64,000 nucleotides of DNA, taken from assembly GCA_015178975.1 (NCBI GenBank), contig WHVD01000027.1, positions 620,001-684,000 on the forward strand. The letters are read 5' to 3'. The notes beneath the pieces are model-generated. The model was not told where the DNA came from, did no database searches, and saw only the letters and a list, made by a program, of their open reading frames with translations. The position numbers and the translations under genes were made by a program. Source of the DNA: Hysterangium stoloniferum. Taxonomy: Eukaryota > Basidiomycota > Agaricomycetes > Hysterangiales > Hysterangiaceae. How positions within the stretch are numbered: position 1 is the stretch's first letter; each line of letters opens with the position of its first letter. This document shows positions 22,651 through 35,179 of this stretch, piece after piece.

Positions 22651-23640
22651 TTACATTTTTACTTCATATAATCCTTTAAGAAGTCCTTCTTGCGTCTGCT
22701 TTCGTATCACGGTCAGTCCCGCATCCTCAAACAGCTTCAGCCAAGCTGCGTCAGATCTGCATACTTGTTCTATAAGAAGCTATAATACAATTAGTGTCCA
22801 GATGACTCGCCGTGTTACGCTGGAATCGGTCTCGTCGAAGACTATCCGGGGACCTCCTCCTTCCAGGTCATCACAAAGATTTTCTTTCACGACAATGAGG
22901 CCTTCCGAAGGAGACCTTAGTGCCGCTTTGGCCCTCCCGAAGAATTTGATAAGGTCCTCGTTAGAGAGATGGCCCAAGCACCATTGACACCATATAACGT
23001 CATAAACAGCACTAGTCCCGCCCTGATACCCTACCCGCCCAATACAACTGGTGTTTCCTTCGATTTGCATTGGATCAAAATTTTGTAGACCGCTCTGGAT
23101 AAATGTGACGCTTTTGGTGCTGTCCGACATTCCCCTCCACTCCTCTGAAAACCGCAAGTTTTTGGGTGAAGTCTGGGACTCCCGGCAATACTTGTATGCC
23201 GTTTTTATGAATTTCTCGACTGGCTCGACCAGAACCACATCGTCAAAGAGATGGAGTAGGACAGATTGCGTGGTGCGTCCGACACCTGCACCTACGTCCA
23301 GAGCACGAGTGCGGAATGTGATGGTGGATGATGCTGGTTGTAATGGACGCGCCGCTGATGGGACGGTGGATAAAGAGGGAAGGAGGTACTGGATGAATTG
23401 CCGTGATCCTAACGCATCAACCCTTGGTAGTGTCTATTGAAGATTGAGCATGTCGTCTGCATAGGATATATCAGGCGAAAGTCGCTCACACCCTTGCCAA
23501 ATCCACCTACAATGTCAAAAAAACAAGATCGACAACTAGGAGGCTAGTTGAGGTCATGAAGACTTGCCTAAGACACCATCGATGCTCGCAGGCTGGTCAT
23601 TCCAGTAGTTTATTCCGTCCTCAAAGTTTGGATCGGGCAT
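22651..23640 (-). CDS. TAE1: Alpha N-terminal protein methyltransferase 1 (NTM1/Tae1)
   Basis: This SAM-dependent enzyme methylates the free amino end of proteins starting with the X-Pro-Lys type motif, including ribosomal proteins. The start MPDPNFEDGINYWNDQPASI matches the family's YW...P.T/SIDGVLGGFG opening. Motif I is RALDVGAGVGRTTQSVLLH, followed by VVLVEPVEKFI. The hallmark substrate-site block YDVIWCQWCLGHLSNEDL is intact, then IVVKENLCDD and the C-terminal DAAWLKLFEDAGLTVIRKQT with EGLLKGLYEVKM at the end. The stop is at 22651-22653. Four introns are visible. The gene is divergent from CSM3 with 89 bp between start codons. Length is about 265 residues, typical. An oddity is the insertion between motifs (SLQNFDPMQIEGNTSCIG region), which is mild. 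Confidence 0.9.
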
Positions 23641-23680
23641 TTGATTCGGTGTGAGAAGACTGGACCTACATGACGCAACA

Positions 23681-23699
23681 ACGCGTCAATGTAACGCGT
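23681..23699. promoter_or_regulatory. Two ACGCGT (MCB) boxes in the shared NTM1/CSM3 promoter
   Basis: Exact ACGCGT hexamers at 23681-23686 and 23694-23699 are 13 bp apart in the 89-bp gap between divergent start codons. Related half sites flank them (near 23705-23711). Because CSM3 is a replication-fork protein, MBF-type control is a natural reading; whether NTM1 is affected too is unknown. Confidence 0.65.
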
Positions 23700-23729
23700 T
23701 ACACGTCGCGTTGCAGCTCACAGACACAC

Positions 23730-25136
23730 ATGTCCTTCGACGATATCTGGGAAGCTGACCTTGTCGAGCCTCCCATAACACGTACACAGACTACATCTAC
23801 AGAGACATCGCGGCAGAGGCGACGCCAACTGTTCTACTCTGACTCGGAGGATGAAGTGAATGACGCACCTCGCAATCGTGACAGTGCAGAACCTGTGTCT
23901 CCAACTTTGCAGAACAGCAATAAAGAAAAGGATGGAAGCAATCGGATTGACAAAGATCAGCTCGATGCTATGTTCGCTGAGTTGGATGACGAGCAGGATA
24001 TCTTCGGGGATATTGGCGAAGCGGTTGATGTCGAGAAACTGAAACGTCAGGCTGCCGCGAAAATCACTGCTACTAAAGGAGCGGTAAAACAGACAACAAC
24101 TGCTACCCTCGATCCTCTAGCAGCTAGCAGTAGTCCACCAAAGAAAGGAAAGGATGGAGTGAAAGTGAAGAGGGTCATGCCGAAGTTGGATGAGGAGAGG
24201 TATTTGGCCTTAATTTGCTCCATGTTACACTCTATTTACTAATTGGATAGGTTGCTCGGAAAAGATGGTTTTCCTAGACTAGTAAAAGAGTACAAGAGTT
24301 TCAAAGTTACTGGTAAAGGACACGAGGTACGAATGAGCCCGTCCCTACTACACATCATTTCACAAAGCGACATACGCAGGCTGCAGACCTCGACCGACTG
24401 TTCCGACTATACCATGGCTGGGCTCATAAATTATATCCAAAGTTCAAGTTGTCAGATACAGTCGAACGTGTGGAAAAACTATGCCGTTCGCGCAGAATGA
24501 CGGTGTGTCTTTGACACTGTTGAAATCACCCTGTCTCAACAACTTCAGGCCAATTTACGCGTTTGGCGAGATGAAGTGAACGGAACCACGTCAGGAGTCC
24601 GGCATGAAGTTACCAGAGGCAGTGGGGATGAGGACAGCGATGGCATGCAAGGAGACGCAGATGAATCCGGGGGGCATGGCCGGGCACGACAAGGTAGTGC
24701 GGGGGCTTCCACATCGCGTCCGAGTACACCAGTCACACGGCCGGCTTCTGCAGCGTCAACTGCGCCATCGGTCCCCTCGTCAGCAACGGACGTAGAGGAC
24801 ATGGACATTGATGCGTTACTGCGTGAGGAGGAGGAGCTCCTACGTGCAATGGACGGGGAGCAAAGCCGGAGCACGTACAAACCTGCTGCTGTTGAGGAGG
24901 ATGACGAGGAGGCCCTGTGGGCTGGATTCCCCGACCCCCCTATGGAAAAGACACGGGTGTTGGAAAATAATGGATACAAACCATCACATACTGAAGCAAA
25001 CGACGAAGATATGTGGGATATAATTGCTGAGATGGAAGCGGCATCAAATAGGATTGAGCCTGTGAATAATGTAAAAGAGAACAAGGTAGCAGCAGAGCCT
25101 ACGATTGGCGCAGATTGGGACGATATGTACGAATAA
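23730..25136 (+). CDS. CSM3: Replication fork protection factor CSM3/Swi3 (TIPIN family)
   Basis: CSM3 pairs with Tof1/Timeless to stabilise stalled replication forks and activate the intra-S checkpoint. The start MSFDDIWEADLVEPPI opens an acidic, disordered N-terminus (YSDSEDEVND, LDDEQDIFGDIGEA). Exons 2-4 carry the Swi3 domain: RLLGKDGFPRLVKEYKSFKV, GKGHEAADLDRLFRLYHGWA and HKLYPKFKLSDTVERVEKLC with an R-R-M end. The domain is split by three short introns. A long acidic tail follows (about 24560-25136), with VEDMDIDALLREEEELLRAM and DDEEALWAGFPDPP. The tail ends in DWDDMYE at the stop 25134-25136. The tail's GFPD/P motif resembles the RPA-binding region seen in TIPIN, but this is inference. 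Length is about 430 residues, within range for fungal Swi3. Confidence 0.9.
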
Positions 25137-25225
25137 ACACAAGATGACACATTATTCTATTCATCTGACATTATACTTCACTTACGACTATAAAAAATCA
25201 CTTTTTTGTGCACTTCAATGATTGG

Positions 25226-26594
25226 TCACGACTGCTTCCACCCAACAAGTTCCTTCATCTCTCTCACATTCACCGGACCCCGTATCTCGGGTGTTTCAAT
25301 CGTCCTACAAATCGCCTCACCAACGTGATCGAGGTGTATAGGCTGTAACTCCAACGTGGCCGCCATTCCTTCTAATGAATGAGGTAAGTCTTCAGGCGAC
25401 TGCGGCTGCGGTGACACAGCGCGGAGAATACGGCCCGGTGTCGGAATAATCGAGGGGGCATTTTCATGGACCGCAGCGGACAGGGACGCGAGTGCTGCAA
25501 TGAGACTTGTAATGGGGCGAATATGCGGGTGATAAATGAAGCCTGATGATATAATAAAGAGATCAGCTGAAATGTCCTTTCCAATTTTTTTTTTATTTTT
25601 AACAAAAAGAAAAAAGTCTGGGCGAGGAGGACAGGAATAGAACAGTTGAACGTACTGGGCCGAACGAACACCTCGCGGACCTCGCTCCCCTCACACAGCC
25701 CCCGTATGCCTGCTTCTGCTTCACGCTTTGTCTCGAGATACCTGCGGGGGATGAACGGACGGCCCATATCCTCCGCAGATATGTACACAAATGTGCGAGA
25801 GGGCAGTGCATGGTCTTGACTTGCAGCGATGTAGGTCTCACAAACTTTCAATGCTGAGAAACAAGAAACCGAGGACATCAACCACCAGAACGCCAAGAGA
25901 TGCAAAGCCCCGTCGCACCGCGCGTGCGTACCTGTGTCTCTATTCATCATCTCATAGCTGCCGATTTCCGTCTGTTCGCGCCCTTTCAGCGGATTCCTCT
26001 CCCCCCCGCCAAGCAGCGTCTTCAGAAGGAGGGGAATATCCCCCTTGCGCAATGCATCCTTGTACTGCGCCCTCTCTAGGAGCGTCCCGACGGTATGGAC
26101 AACCGCCGTGCGGTCCAGGAGGAGAGCGCGGTACTGGGAGGGTTGAAGCGCAGAAGCGGCATGCCATGAAACCTGGACAAAACGTGTGAATACGTGGTTC
26201 GTTGTCGCGGAAAAACAAAAGAGAACGATGGTTGGGGGTTGGGCGAGGAGTACCAACGTTCGAGACCCATCCTGGCTGATGTCCTTTCGGTGTCCTGAAT
26301 GGGTTTCCGGAGGAACTGGTTACGTGTTAGCGCTGAAAAGACGGGACTGATAGAGGGCAAAAAGAGCGACGTGGTTGGTGGGTTCTCTAGACAGACAGGG
26401 CAAGGGCCGGGGGGGACTTCACCTGATGCTCGAAACGTTCCATCCTCGTGCAAGGGCTGCTCTACAGACCGACGATCCTAGCCAACTCGTACGTTAATTA
26501 TGTTTTAAGTGTTGGTCTTCTAGGCAGTATGCATACCAACGAACCCGTTTCCTCCAACCACAAGCAGTTTTTGCACTGGTATTATGGTTGACAT
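25226..26594 (-). CDS. COQ11: NAD(P)-binding mitochondrial protein, COQ11-like (NDUFA9-related atypical SDR)
   Basis: This is an atypical short-chain dehydrogenase of the family that includes yeast Coq11 (YLR290C, coenzyme Q complex) and complex I subunit NDUFA9. The start MSTIIPVQKLLVVGGNGFVG gives the Rossmann glycine motif right at the N-terminus. The next exons read SSVCRAALARGWNVSSIS and then SSSGNPFRTPKGHQPGW, a block typical of this family. Later come ALLLDRTAVVHTVGTLLERA, FVYISAEDMGRPFIPRRYLE with the YxxxK-like segment (RRYLETKREAE), VFVRPS, and the C-terminal LQPIHLDHVGEAICRTIE. The stop is at 25226-25228. Seven or so introns are needed; the junction near 26190-26260 is uncertain. 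The name follows the yeast protein with this domain order; a complex I role cannot be excluded. Confidence 0.78.
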
Positions 26595-27300
26595 ATGTTA
26601 AATGTGATAATGAGCAGATGGTAGTTTAAGTGAAAAAAGATCCCGATTGGTTTCAATCTTGAGATCGAATACCAGAAAGGTACCCGTGCCGCCATCTGCG
26701 TCATGGCGGATCACTGATCATAAAGTAGCGGGACTAATGATCAATATATGCGCGACAATTATCTTGCCTCCATTGTCTTCGGAAATCACTTTTGCTCTCT
26801 TTCCATTATGTTCCCCCAAGACGATATAGCAAAGACTAGTCCATTGTCTGTTGAAGAAAAAATAGTATACTTGATGTCCATGCAAGCAAACGGAAAATTA
26901 AAGGAAAACAATAACGCGTTGAAGCTGGCGATCGATTGTATTTATATGCACGCACAGAGTGCAACAGTAAAAACATAAGAGAGTGAACAAGAAAAAAGCA
27001 ACGAGGATAGCCTTGAAAGCGGAAACGTAAACAATCGTGTTGGGTCATTAATCCGCGTGGAAATGCCACGTCCACCGGGGAGAAATTGGATGAATGGGCC
27101 GAGATGAAAACTTTCCTAAGGATGAACCTCGCCACGAGTGGCGGATGAGAGGAGAATCACGGAATCTCCAACTTCCTGGGTGTTACACCAGGCGAACACC
27201 CTCGTCACAAAGAAAACGCACATCGTTTATCATTCTTGAAACCGAGCGAAAAAGAGAAAAGAAAAAAGAGGAAAGTGAAGGAGAAAGTTGGGCCCGAGGT
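26595..27300. other. Intergenic region
   Basis: This 706-bp gap separates two genes on the minus strand and should hold the COQ11-like promoter and the 3' region of the secreted protein gene. Codon-like openings on both strands are short and show no family resemblance. I see no RNA gene or repeat. Confidence 0.4.
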
Positions 27301-28244
27301 TTAGATATATCTGTACTGCACTGTGAAAAATTTCAAATGTCAGGACGCAGTGAAATGGCACAATGATACAATGAAACTAACCGTTGAATTCGCCTTTGCC
27401 ATCACCAGCAAAAGCGTTGAAAAGGGCATGCGAGAGGTCTAGGCAGCTGTCATTTACGCAAGTCGGGCACTCATCCGCCACGGTAGCTGTCTGCTTGTTG
27501 CCACTAGCGGGATCAATAATCTCGATTTTCCTTCCACAGTTTTTCCCATTCTCATAGGCCTTGGTAGCTAATAGCAAAAATGAGGAAATGGAAGTAAAAG
27601 GAGAAGTCAAACTCACGAAGAGCAACAACAAAGTCGGAGTCCTTGTGAACGGTACCACACGCGCCAGCAACACCATTCTGGAAGAAGAAGGTTGCACTGA
27701 TGAAAAAAAAAAGTGAGTAATGAAAAGGTATAATTTGGGATGAGATATCGACATACATGCCACCAGTGATGAGATCGCCAAGGATGCCGCCGGTGGACGG
27801 GGAGGGGGAGGGCTCAGGAGAGGGGGAGGGGGAGGGCTCAGGAGAGGGGGAGGGGGAGGGCTCAGGAGAGGGGGAGGGGGAGGGCTTCGGGGAAGGGCTC
27901 TTTGTGTACGCAGGTGCAGAAGGCTCGGGGGCCACGTTCTTCGGAGGTGAAGGAGCCTTGGTAGGTGTAGAGGCGGGGGGGGAGCTGGTGATGGTAGCGG
28001 GAGAGCACTCAGGGGCACGGTTGTCCTTCAAGTTCTCAGTTGCCAACATTGGGTGACAACAGGCATCGAAGAACGGCGTGCTGTGCTTGGCTTCACAATT
28101 GAGGGCAAGGTAACGTGCATGGTAAACATCATAAGACTCGAGGTAGCCTTCCGCATAGGTAGAGGGAACGTCTGATGTGCGGGGGATGACGAGGGCGTTT
28201 GAAGCCGTGAGGGAGGCGAGAGCAAGGACAATGATCGACAACAT
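27301..28244 (-). CDS. Secreted RlpA-like double-psi beta-barrel protein (expansin-related)
   Basis: The product enters the secretory pathway (MLSIIVLALASLTASNALV signal peptide). A cysteine-bearing N-terminal module follows (YHARYLALNCEAKHSTPFFD, ACCHPMLATENL), of a type found in basidiomycete expansin-like proteins. A Pro/Ser/Thr linker carries repeats of the unit SPSPSPEP. The C-terminal barrel domain begins ATFFFQNGVAGACGTVHKDS and continues with NCGRKIEIIDPASGNKQTAT, VADECPTCVNDSCLDLSHAL and GKGEFNVQYRYI. The last five residues lie in a small final exon reached by an intron with donor gttagt; the stop is at 27301-27303. The Asp of the ADECPTC motif is present, but the catalytic base set of true expansins or lytic transglycosylases is not certain. 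Such proteins are thought to loosen or bind cell-wall polymers. Four exons. A TATA-like element lies near 28453-28464. Confidence 0.85.
27799..27885 (-). repeat. 24-bp tandem coding repeat (SPSPSPEP unit)
   Basis: About 3.5 near-identical 24-bp units encode the repeated octapeptide SPSPSPEP in the linker of the secreted barrel protein. The plus strand is almost pure G and A (runs such as GGGGAGGGGGAGGG), so copy number is likely to vary between strains and a G-quadruplex is possible. Confidence 0.9.
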
Positions 28245-28602
28245 GGTGAGTATTGGGCTGTTGGGAGGGATAAAGTTACGAGCAAGTGAGCGGAATTTGG
28301 AAGGGGCGGTGAGGCTATAAAACCTTGAATGAATGTGATGCGACAGGGCGCGAAGGGAGGGTGGGTTAGCTCGTAGGAAGAACCTGAAATGTGGGAGGCG
28401 GAAAATGAAGGGGGGAAGGGGCAGAGGAAAGGGACGGGTTGAATACAACCATCCTTTTTATATAGAGAATGAAGGGGAGCGCCGGTCACATGAAATCTTT
28501 CGGCAGTAACAATACATTGCTACACATCGGCTAACTGTAAAGTGAATCACAGGAAAAAACAAAACATTTTAGGTAGAGGCTTATCTCCTGATTGGATCCT
28601 TA

Positions 28603-28766
28603 AAAGAGTTCAAGCCACTGGAGGTTCCAGAGAAGCAGCAGAGTTAGAATCCACCCACTTAGGGTCTAGTGATCAACAATATAGGTTCATTGTCTTCTAT
28701 GTTTAGAACCTCTGGTGGATTCTAACTCTGCTGCCTTTTTAAATCCTGAAATAACTTGAACTCTTT
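28603..28766. repeat. Foldback (MITE-like) inverted repeat
   Basis: Two inverted-repeat blocks are nested symmetrically: a 12-bp outer pair AAAGAGTTCAAG (28603-28614) against 28755-28766, and an exact 21-bp inner pair (28635-28655 against 28714-28734). The whole unit is about 164 bp with no coding potential and sits in the 746-bp gap between the secreted protein gene and the SCAMP gene. GGATCCTT flanks it loosely on both sides (28595-28602 and 28809-28816). It looks like a small non-autonomous DNA element or a fixed hairpin; I see no clear target-site duplication. Confidence 0.65.
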
Positions 28767-28990
28767 CAAACTTCCAAGCAAGAGTCTATGTAGAATATGT
28801 TCTACTGAGGATCCTTGGACCTGGGGCTTTTTTCCTGTGATGTAACCGAGGCGCAGGGCTGCAGCCACGCAGGGACAATGCCATCCCCACGTTTCAAATG
28901 CTATTATTATTTATTTTTATTTCTATTGTTATTTTGCTACCGGTCACGTGATTACACACCTTCATTCTCCGCCCATCCACCCCGTCTGCT

Positions 28991-30196
28991 ATGCCCAGTT
29001 GAGTGTATTCCTTTACCAATCGCTTCAACTAATCCACCTCTTCCATCCAGGTACCCTCACAGAAAATCCGTTTGCTTCAACCCATTCGCTCGATACAAAT
29101 CCTTTCGATGATCCACCCCAGTCCAATGAACCTGCAAATCGTGCAGCAGAGCTAGACCGACGTGAACGTGAACTTCAGGCCCGAGAGCAGGAACTCAACA
29201 AGAAGGCGGAGCACATACGCACACATGGAAAGAACAACTTTCCCCCGTGTCAGTCTTCTCTATGAGTCCTCCCCTTACTCCGACTGACACGTCCCAACAG
29301 TCTTCCCTCTGATATATCATTCAATTGCAGAAGAAATTCCAGAGGCGTCTCGTCCTCTTATCACACGGATGTTCCAATTGTGGCTCGTTCTTCTCGGAAC
29401 ACTCGTCGTCAACCTCGTGGCATGCATCTTCATTCTCCTTGCTGGTTCCTCAGACGGAGGCAGAGACATCGTTGCTAGTGCAGTGTACGACTGACCACTT
29501 TACCTTTACATTAATTAATCACAGCTTTGCTCAGGTATCTCCCAGTAATTGGCATTTTGTCCTTCTTGACATGGTATAGACCCGTATACAACGCCTACAT
29601 GAAGGTACATAACCATCATGCGTCACATGTCTCCTCACTCACCAGTTCTAATAGGAGCAATCGCTATACTACTGTCGGTCATACCATTACTGTACATTGT
29701 TTCATCTCCTCATAAGTCACACACAGACTTCTTCTTCTTCTTTTGTGGCTGGCACCTTCTCTTCAGCGTATATGCCATCATCGGCGTTCCTAGGTCTCTT
29801 TTCATGTATAATTTTGTCACCTCGTGTCCTGACAACTTTTGCCATAGCACCGGCCTCGCTGGGTTAATCAACACCATTCAGATGTACTCTCGCGGTGCCC
29901 TTGTCGCCGGTATCCTTGGCACAATATCTACAGCTGGCTGGGTCTTGCAATTTGTTGGCATCGGGTTCTTCTTTCGCCAGGTATGCACGGCTCATTTCCC
30001 TCTGATTGATGACGGAGTCTTATATAACATTAGATATGGGCGCATCACACGGCTGCTGGGCACTCGGTCGCTAAGGTGAGCCCATATGTCTCATCAATAT
30101 CGTGTTGCGCATCATCGCCAATACAATTGACCGCATCAACAGGCAAAAACAGAATTCGCTCAACATGGTGCAAGAGCATACTTTACAAGGGGGTAA
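28991..30196 (+). CDS. Secretory carrier-associated membrane protein (SCAMP)
   Basis: SCAMPs are four-span membrane proteins of post-Golgi and endocytic vesicles. The chosen start is the ATG at 28991: after MP it splices to STLTENPFASTHSLDTNPFD, giving two NPF motifs that bind EH-domain endocytic proteins. A coiled coil follows (AAELDRRERELQAREQELNK), then the membrane core: LWLVLLGTLVVNLVACIFIL, YLPVIGILSFLTWYRPVYNA, CGWHLLFSVYAIIGVP and GWVLQFVGIGFFF. TWYRPVYNAY corresponds to the conserved cytosolic E peptide (CWYRPIYKAF in animals). A 19-nt micro-exon (29655-29673, EQSLYYY) is required to keep the frame between spans two and three. The tail IWAHHTAAGHSVAKAKTEFA ends at the stop 30194-30196. 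Eight exons; length about 250 residues. Confidence 0.9.
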
Positions 30197-30837
30197 AGTA
30201 GAAGCAGTAAAATCACGATACGACCCACGAAGCAACGGCTACACACCATTGTTATTAAATTTACCTCTCTTCTGTATCTTATTCTATACTATCATCGTGA
30301 TCCGTCCAAAGACATTACAACTTGTAGTATTGTGACTTGCATGGGGAGCTGGATTACAATTAGGATGGTGCTTTTTTGGACATTATATAATGTTTTATGC
30401 TCAGGCGAAGTATGCATAACAATGTAAGATAGATACAATGTAGAAATCTTCTGGCTATATCTAGTATATTAGTCGGAGCACGGGCATATCTGGTGAATCA
30501 TAAAACGGCAGTGCTACTTTCTAACCCCGCCATTCCTGCAGAAGCGCCGGTAACACCCTTTGCTCTAACCTCCCATCATCCATTTTTCTAAACCTCCTCT
30601 CTCCGTTCGAGAGAAGGATTGTGAGTATCATCTATTTAATTCATGTCTTTGTCCTCGCGTCATGATCTCACCCCGAAAACATAGGAAAAAAAACCTCAAA
30701 AAAACACAAAAACCCGAAGTTCACCTTATCCGTTATAAAGATTTTTTTTTAAGAAAAAGCCCCTACACATTCTCAGTAACGAAGCAAGAGTACCTATAGC
30801 TACTTTTCTAAAACCCACCCAAAACTACAATTCGATC
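30197..30837. promoter_or_regulatory. PAB1 upstream region with candidate leader intron and oligo(A) tracts
   Basis: The 641-bp gap before PAB1 holds its promoter and leader. A candidate leader intron runs from gtgagtat (30621) to the acceptor at 30684. Directly after it lie three A-runs of 8, 7 and 5 (30686-30712). In animals PABP represses its own mRNA by binding an oligo(A) leader, so these tracts may serve autoregulation. Confidence 0.55.
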
Positions 30838-33278
<2,441 letters not shown>

Positions 33279-33524
33279 GTGTGTGTGATCCTTAATTTGG
33301 CTTTCTCGTCAGCTAGCGCTCTTTTATTGACCCCGTAATCACTTGTCTGTTCGTTGTTTTCGCTTTTGTACTCTTGCCAGTTCTGGTTTGTGTACGGTGG
33401 TGAATCTTTATGTAATGTAACGGACGGGGTGGAATTCATTTTATGATGCAGACTTAAACAACAGGAAAGGTGTCCGAATTGATCCAACATCCTAAGAGCA
33501 AGAAAAACAAATAGCTAATGCGAA

Positions 33525-34963
33525 TTACAACTTGGTAGCATGAACAATGTGCAAACAGACGTTGGGGCGGATATCATTATCATTATACAGATCTTCCTGA
33601 GCAGCCTCCAAAAGGCCGTCGACTTCGTGCATGGAGAGAGAGGAATGTTCTAGGATTAGAGGGCGGAGTGAGTATAGTAGATTTTGGTAGTTCATCCAGG
33701 CAAGCTGTCCAATTGTCTGTATGATCTCGTCGCCTGGACATAGATGTCACGTGAGTACAATTAATGCCTACTCCGTATGCAATAAGCGCACCTCTTATAT
33801 TGGTATTGATCGGCACGAGCGCCTGATTGAGCACTGAATCAATTCCCTCTTTGGAAAAAAACGGAACATGTCAAACCCACCTCTAGTGCAGTGACACGCT
33901 CGAAGCCTCCCATATGATGCAGCATTGTCCGTAGACGCGTTGGAACAGTAACATCAATCCCGCGGCGCGTCGCACAACGGCGATATTCGTCCCAGAGGCC
34001 GCACCATCCCGGTAAGCCACCGTCTGCACCTGGGACTATATGCTGTTTTGTGGCCGTCATCGGAGTGGTCTCAAATTCCACAAGGAGAAGCAGTCCGCCA
34101 GGGCGCAATACGCGGTGTGCCTCTCGCAGTAACGCGGCATAGTCAGGTATCTGTATGTGTAATGGTAAGTGAATTGGCGCATTTCGCGCGGCCGACGGAC
34201 GCACCCCGGTATGAATAGAGCGCATATGCACAAGATCGAAGTAGCCAGACTCATAGGGTAATAAGCGACGCCCCTTGGAAATATCATAGATTTCGAAACT
34301 GGAGGATAGGGTCAGCTGCGTTTAGGGCTGTGCGCGCGCTATGTCAAGACGCACGAGCAGTTCCGGGGCACTACGCTAGAGGGGCAGAATAAGCATGCAT
34401 ATGCGGTGGAGTTGGCGCTGTGGCACGTACTCGGGCTGGATGGGCACGACATCGACACCGATGACTTCAGCGTGGAGGAACTCGTCGGCCATTTCCCACG
34501 CCCTGTGCGCGTGAATCAGACTTAATTGTCCCCGCCCTGAGATGTCTTTACATACCATATCCCCGTGCCGGTGCCACAGTCGAGAACACGTCGTTGTCGT
34601 TCGTCCGAGTACTCGAGCACCTCCTTGACCGGGCCGATGTAATTTGGCCCATGCAGAATGTACCGTAGCATGCGGTGCTCTTCGTTCATCCGCTAAGGAG
34701 GAGGAGGTGAGACTCCACTGCGAAGGGTACATTATAGGGGGACGTACGTTTATCTCTTCTTCATCGACAGGCAGGGGATAATGTTTTGCTATTGAGCTGA
34801 CCTTGCGGCCGTGTGCCATCTTGAAAAACTGTTTGCGTCGTTCGGGCGTGATAATATCGTTTTCGTCGTCGTTGTCTTGTTCGTGGACGGTCTTGGATTG
34901 ATGTGAAGACGAAGGAGACGAGGCGGGGGAGCTGGGGCTCCATAGGATTTTGCGTAAATCCAT
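33525..34963 (-). CDS. SAM-dependent methyltransferase, LaeA-like
   Basis: This is a class I methyltransferase resembling the LaeA/TAM-type proteins common in fungi. The N-terminus (MDLRKILWSPSSPASSPSSS) is disordered. Exons then give KHYPLPVDEEEINR with MNEEHRML, followed by motif I VLDCGTGTGIW, the acidic strand EVIGVDVVPIQP, and FDLVHMRSIHTG, a block typical of this family. Next is a clear methyltransferase core segment, YAALLREAHRVLRPGGLLLL and VEFETTP. The C-terminus includes DEIIQTIGQLAWMNYQNLLY and ends RPNVCLHIVHATKL at the stop 33525-33527. Six or so introns. It lies between PAB1 and SPT8, so it is not in a biosynthetic cluster. LaeA-like proteins range from secondary-metabolism regulators to enzymes of unknown substrate; nothing here decides which. 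Confidence 0.78.
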
Positions 34964-35179
34964 ATAAGATGACAGTCGAGTAGATGTGTTAGTGAAGGTA
35001 GTTCCTAAATAAGAACACCTAAGATCTGTAGGAGCGATTGCCGAAGAAGCTTATTCTAAGGTTTGGGAAAACTTTAAAATTCGCGCAAATCTGATATTAT
35101 AATTGATACAATTTCCCATTACAGCGACAAAGATAGAATGGTAGTGTAGTCAAAGTAGTAGGATATTAATTGGCTGACT

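Noticed and set aside
24545-25150. Long Ser-rich opening on the minus strand (about 200 codons)
   Set aside because: It is the exact antisense of the acidic CSM3 tail; the plus strand has the recognisable Swi3 domain upstream in the same gene.
27757-28056. Plus-strand Gly-Glu repeat protein
   Set aside because: Mirror of the SPSPSPEP repeat; the minus strand has a signal peptide, cysteine module and barrel domain in frame.
33525-34963. Secondary-metabolite gene cluster suggested by a LaeA-like methyltransferase
   Set aside because: Neighbours are housekeeping genes (PAB1, SPT8, SRP54); no synthase, P450 or transporter lies nearby.
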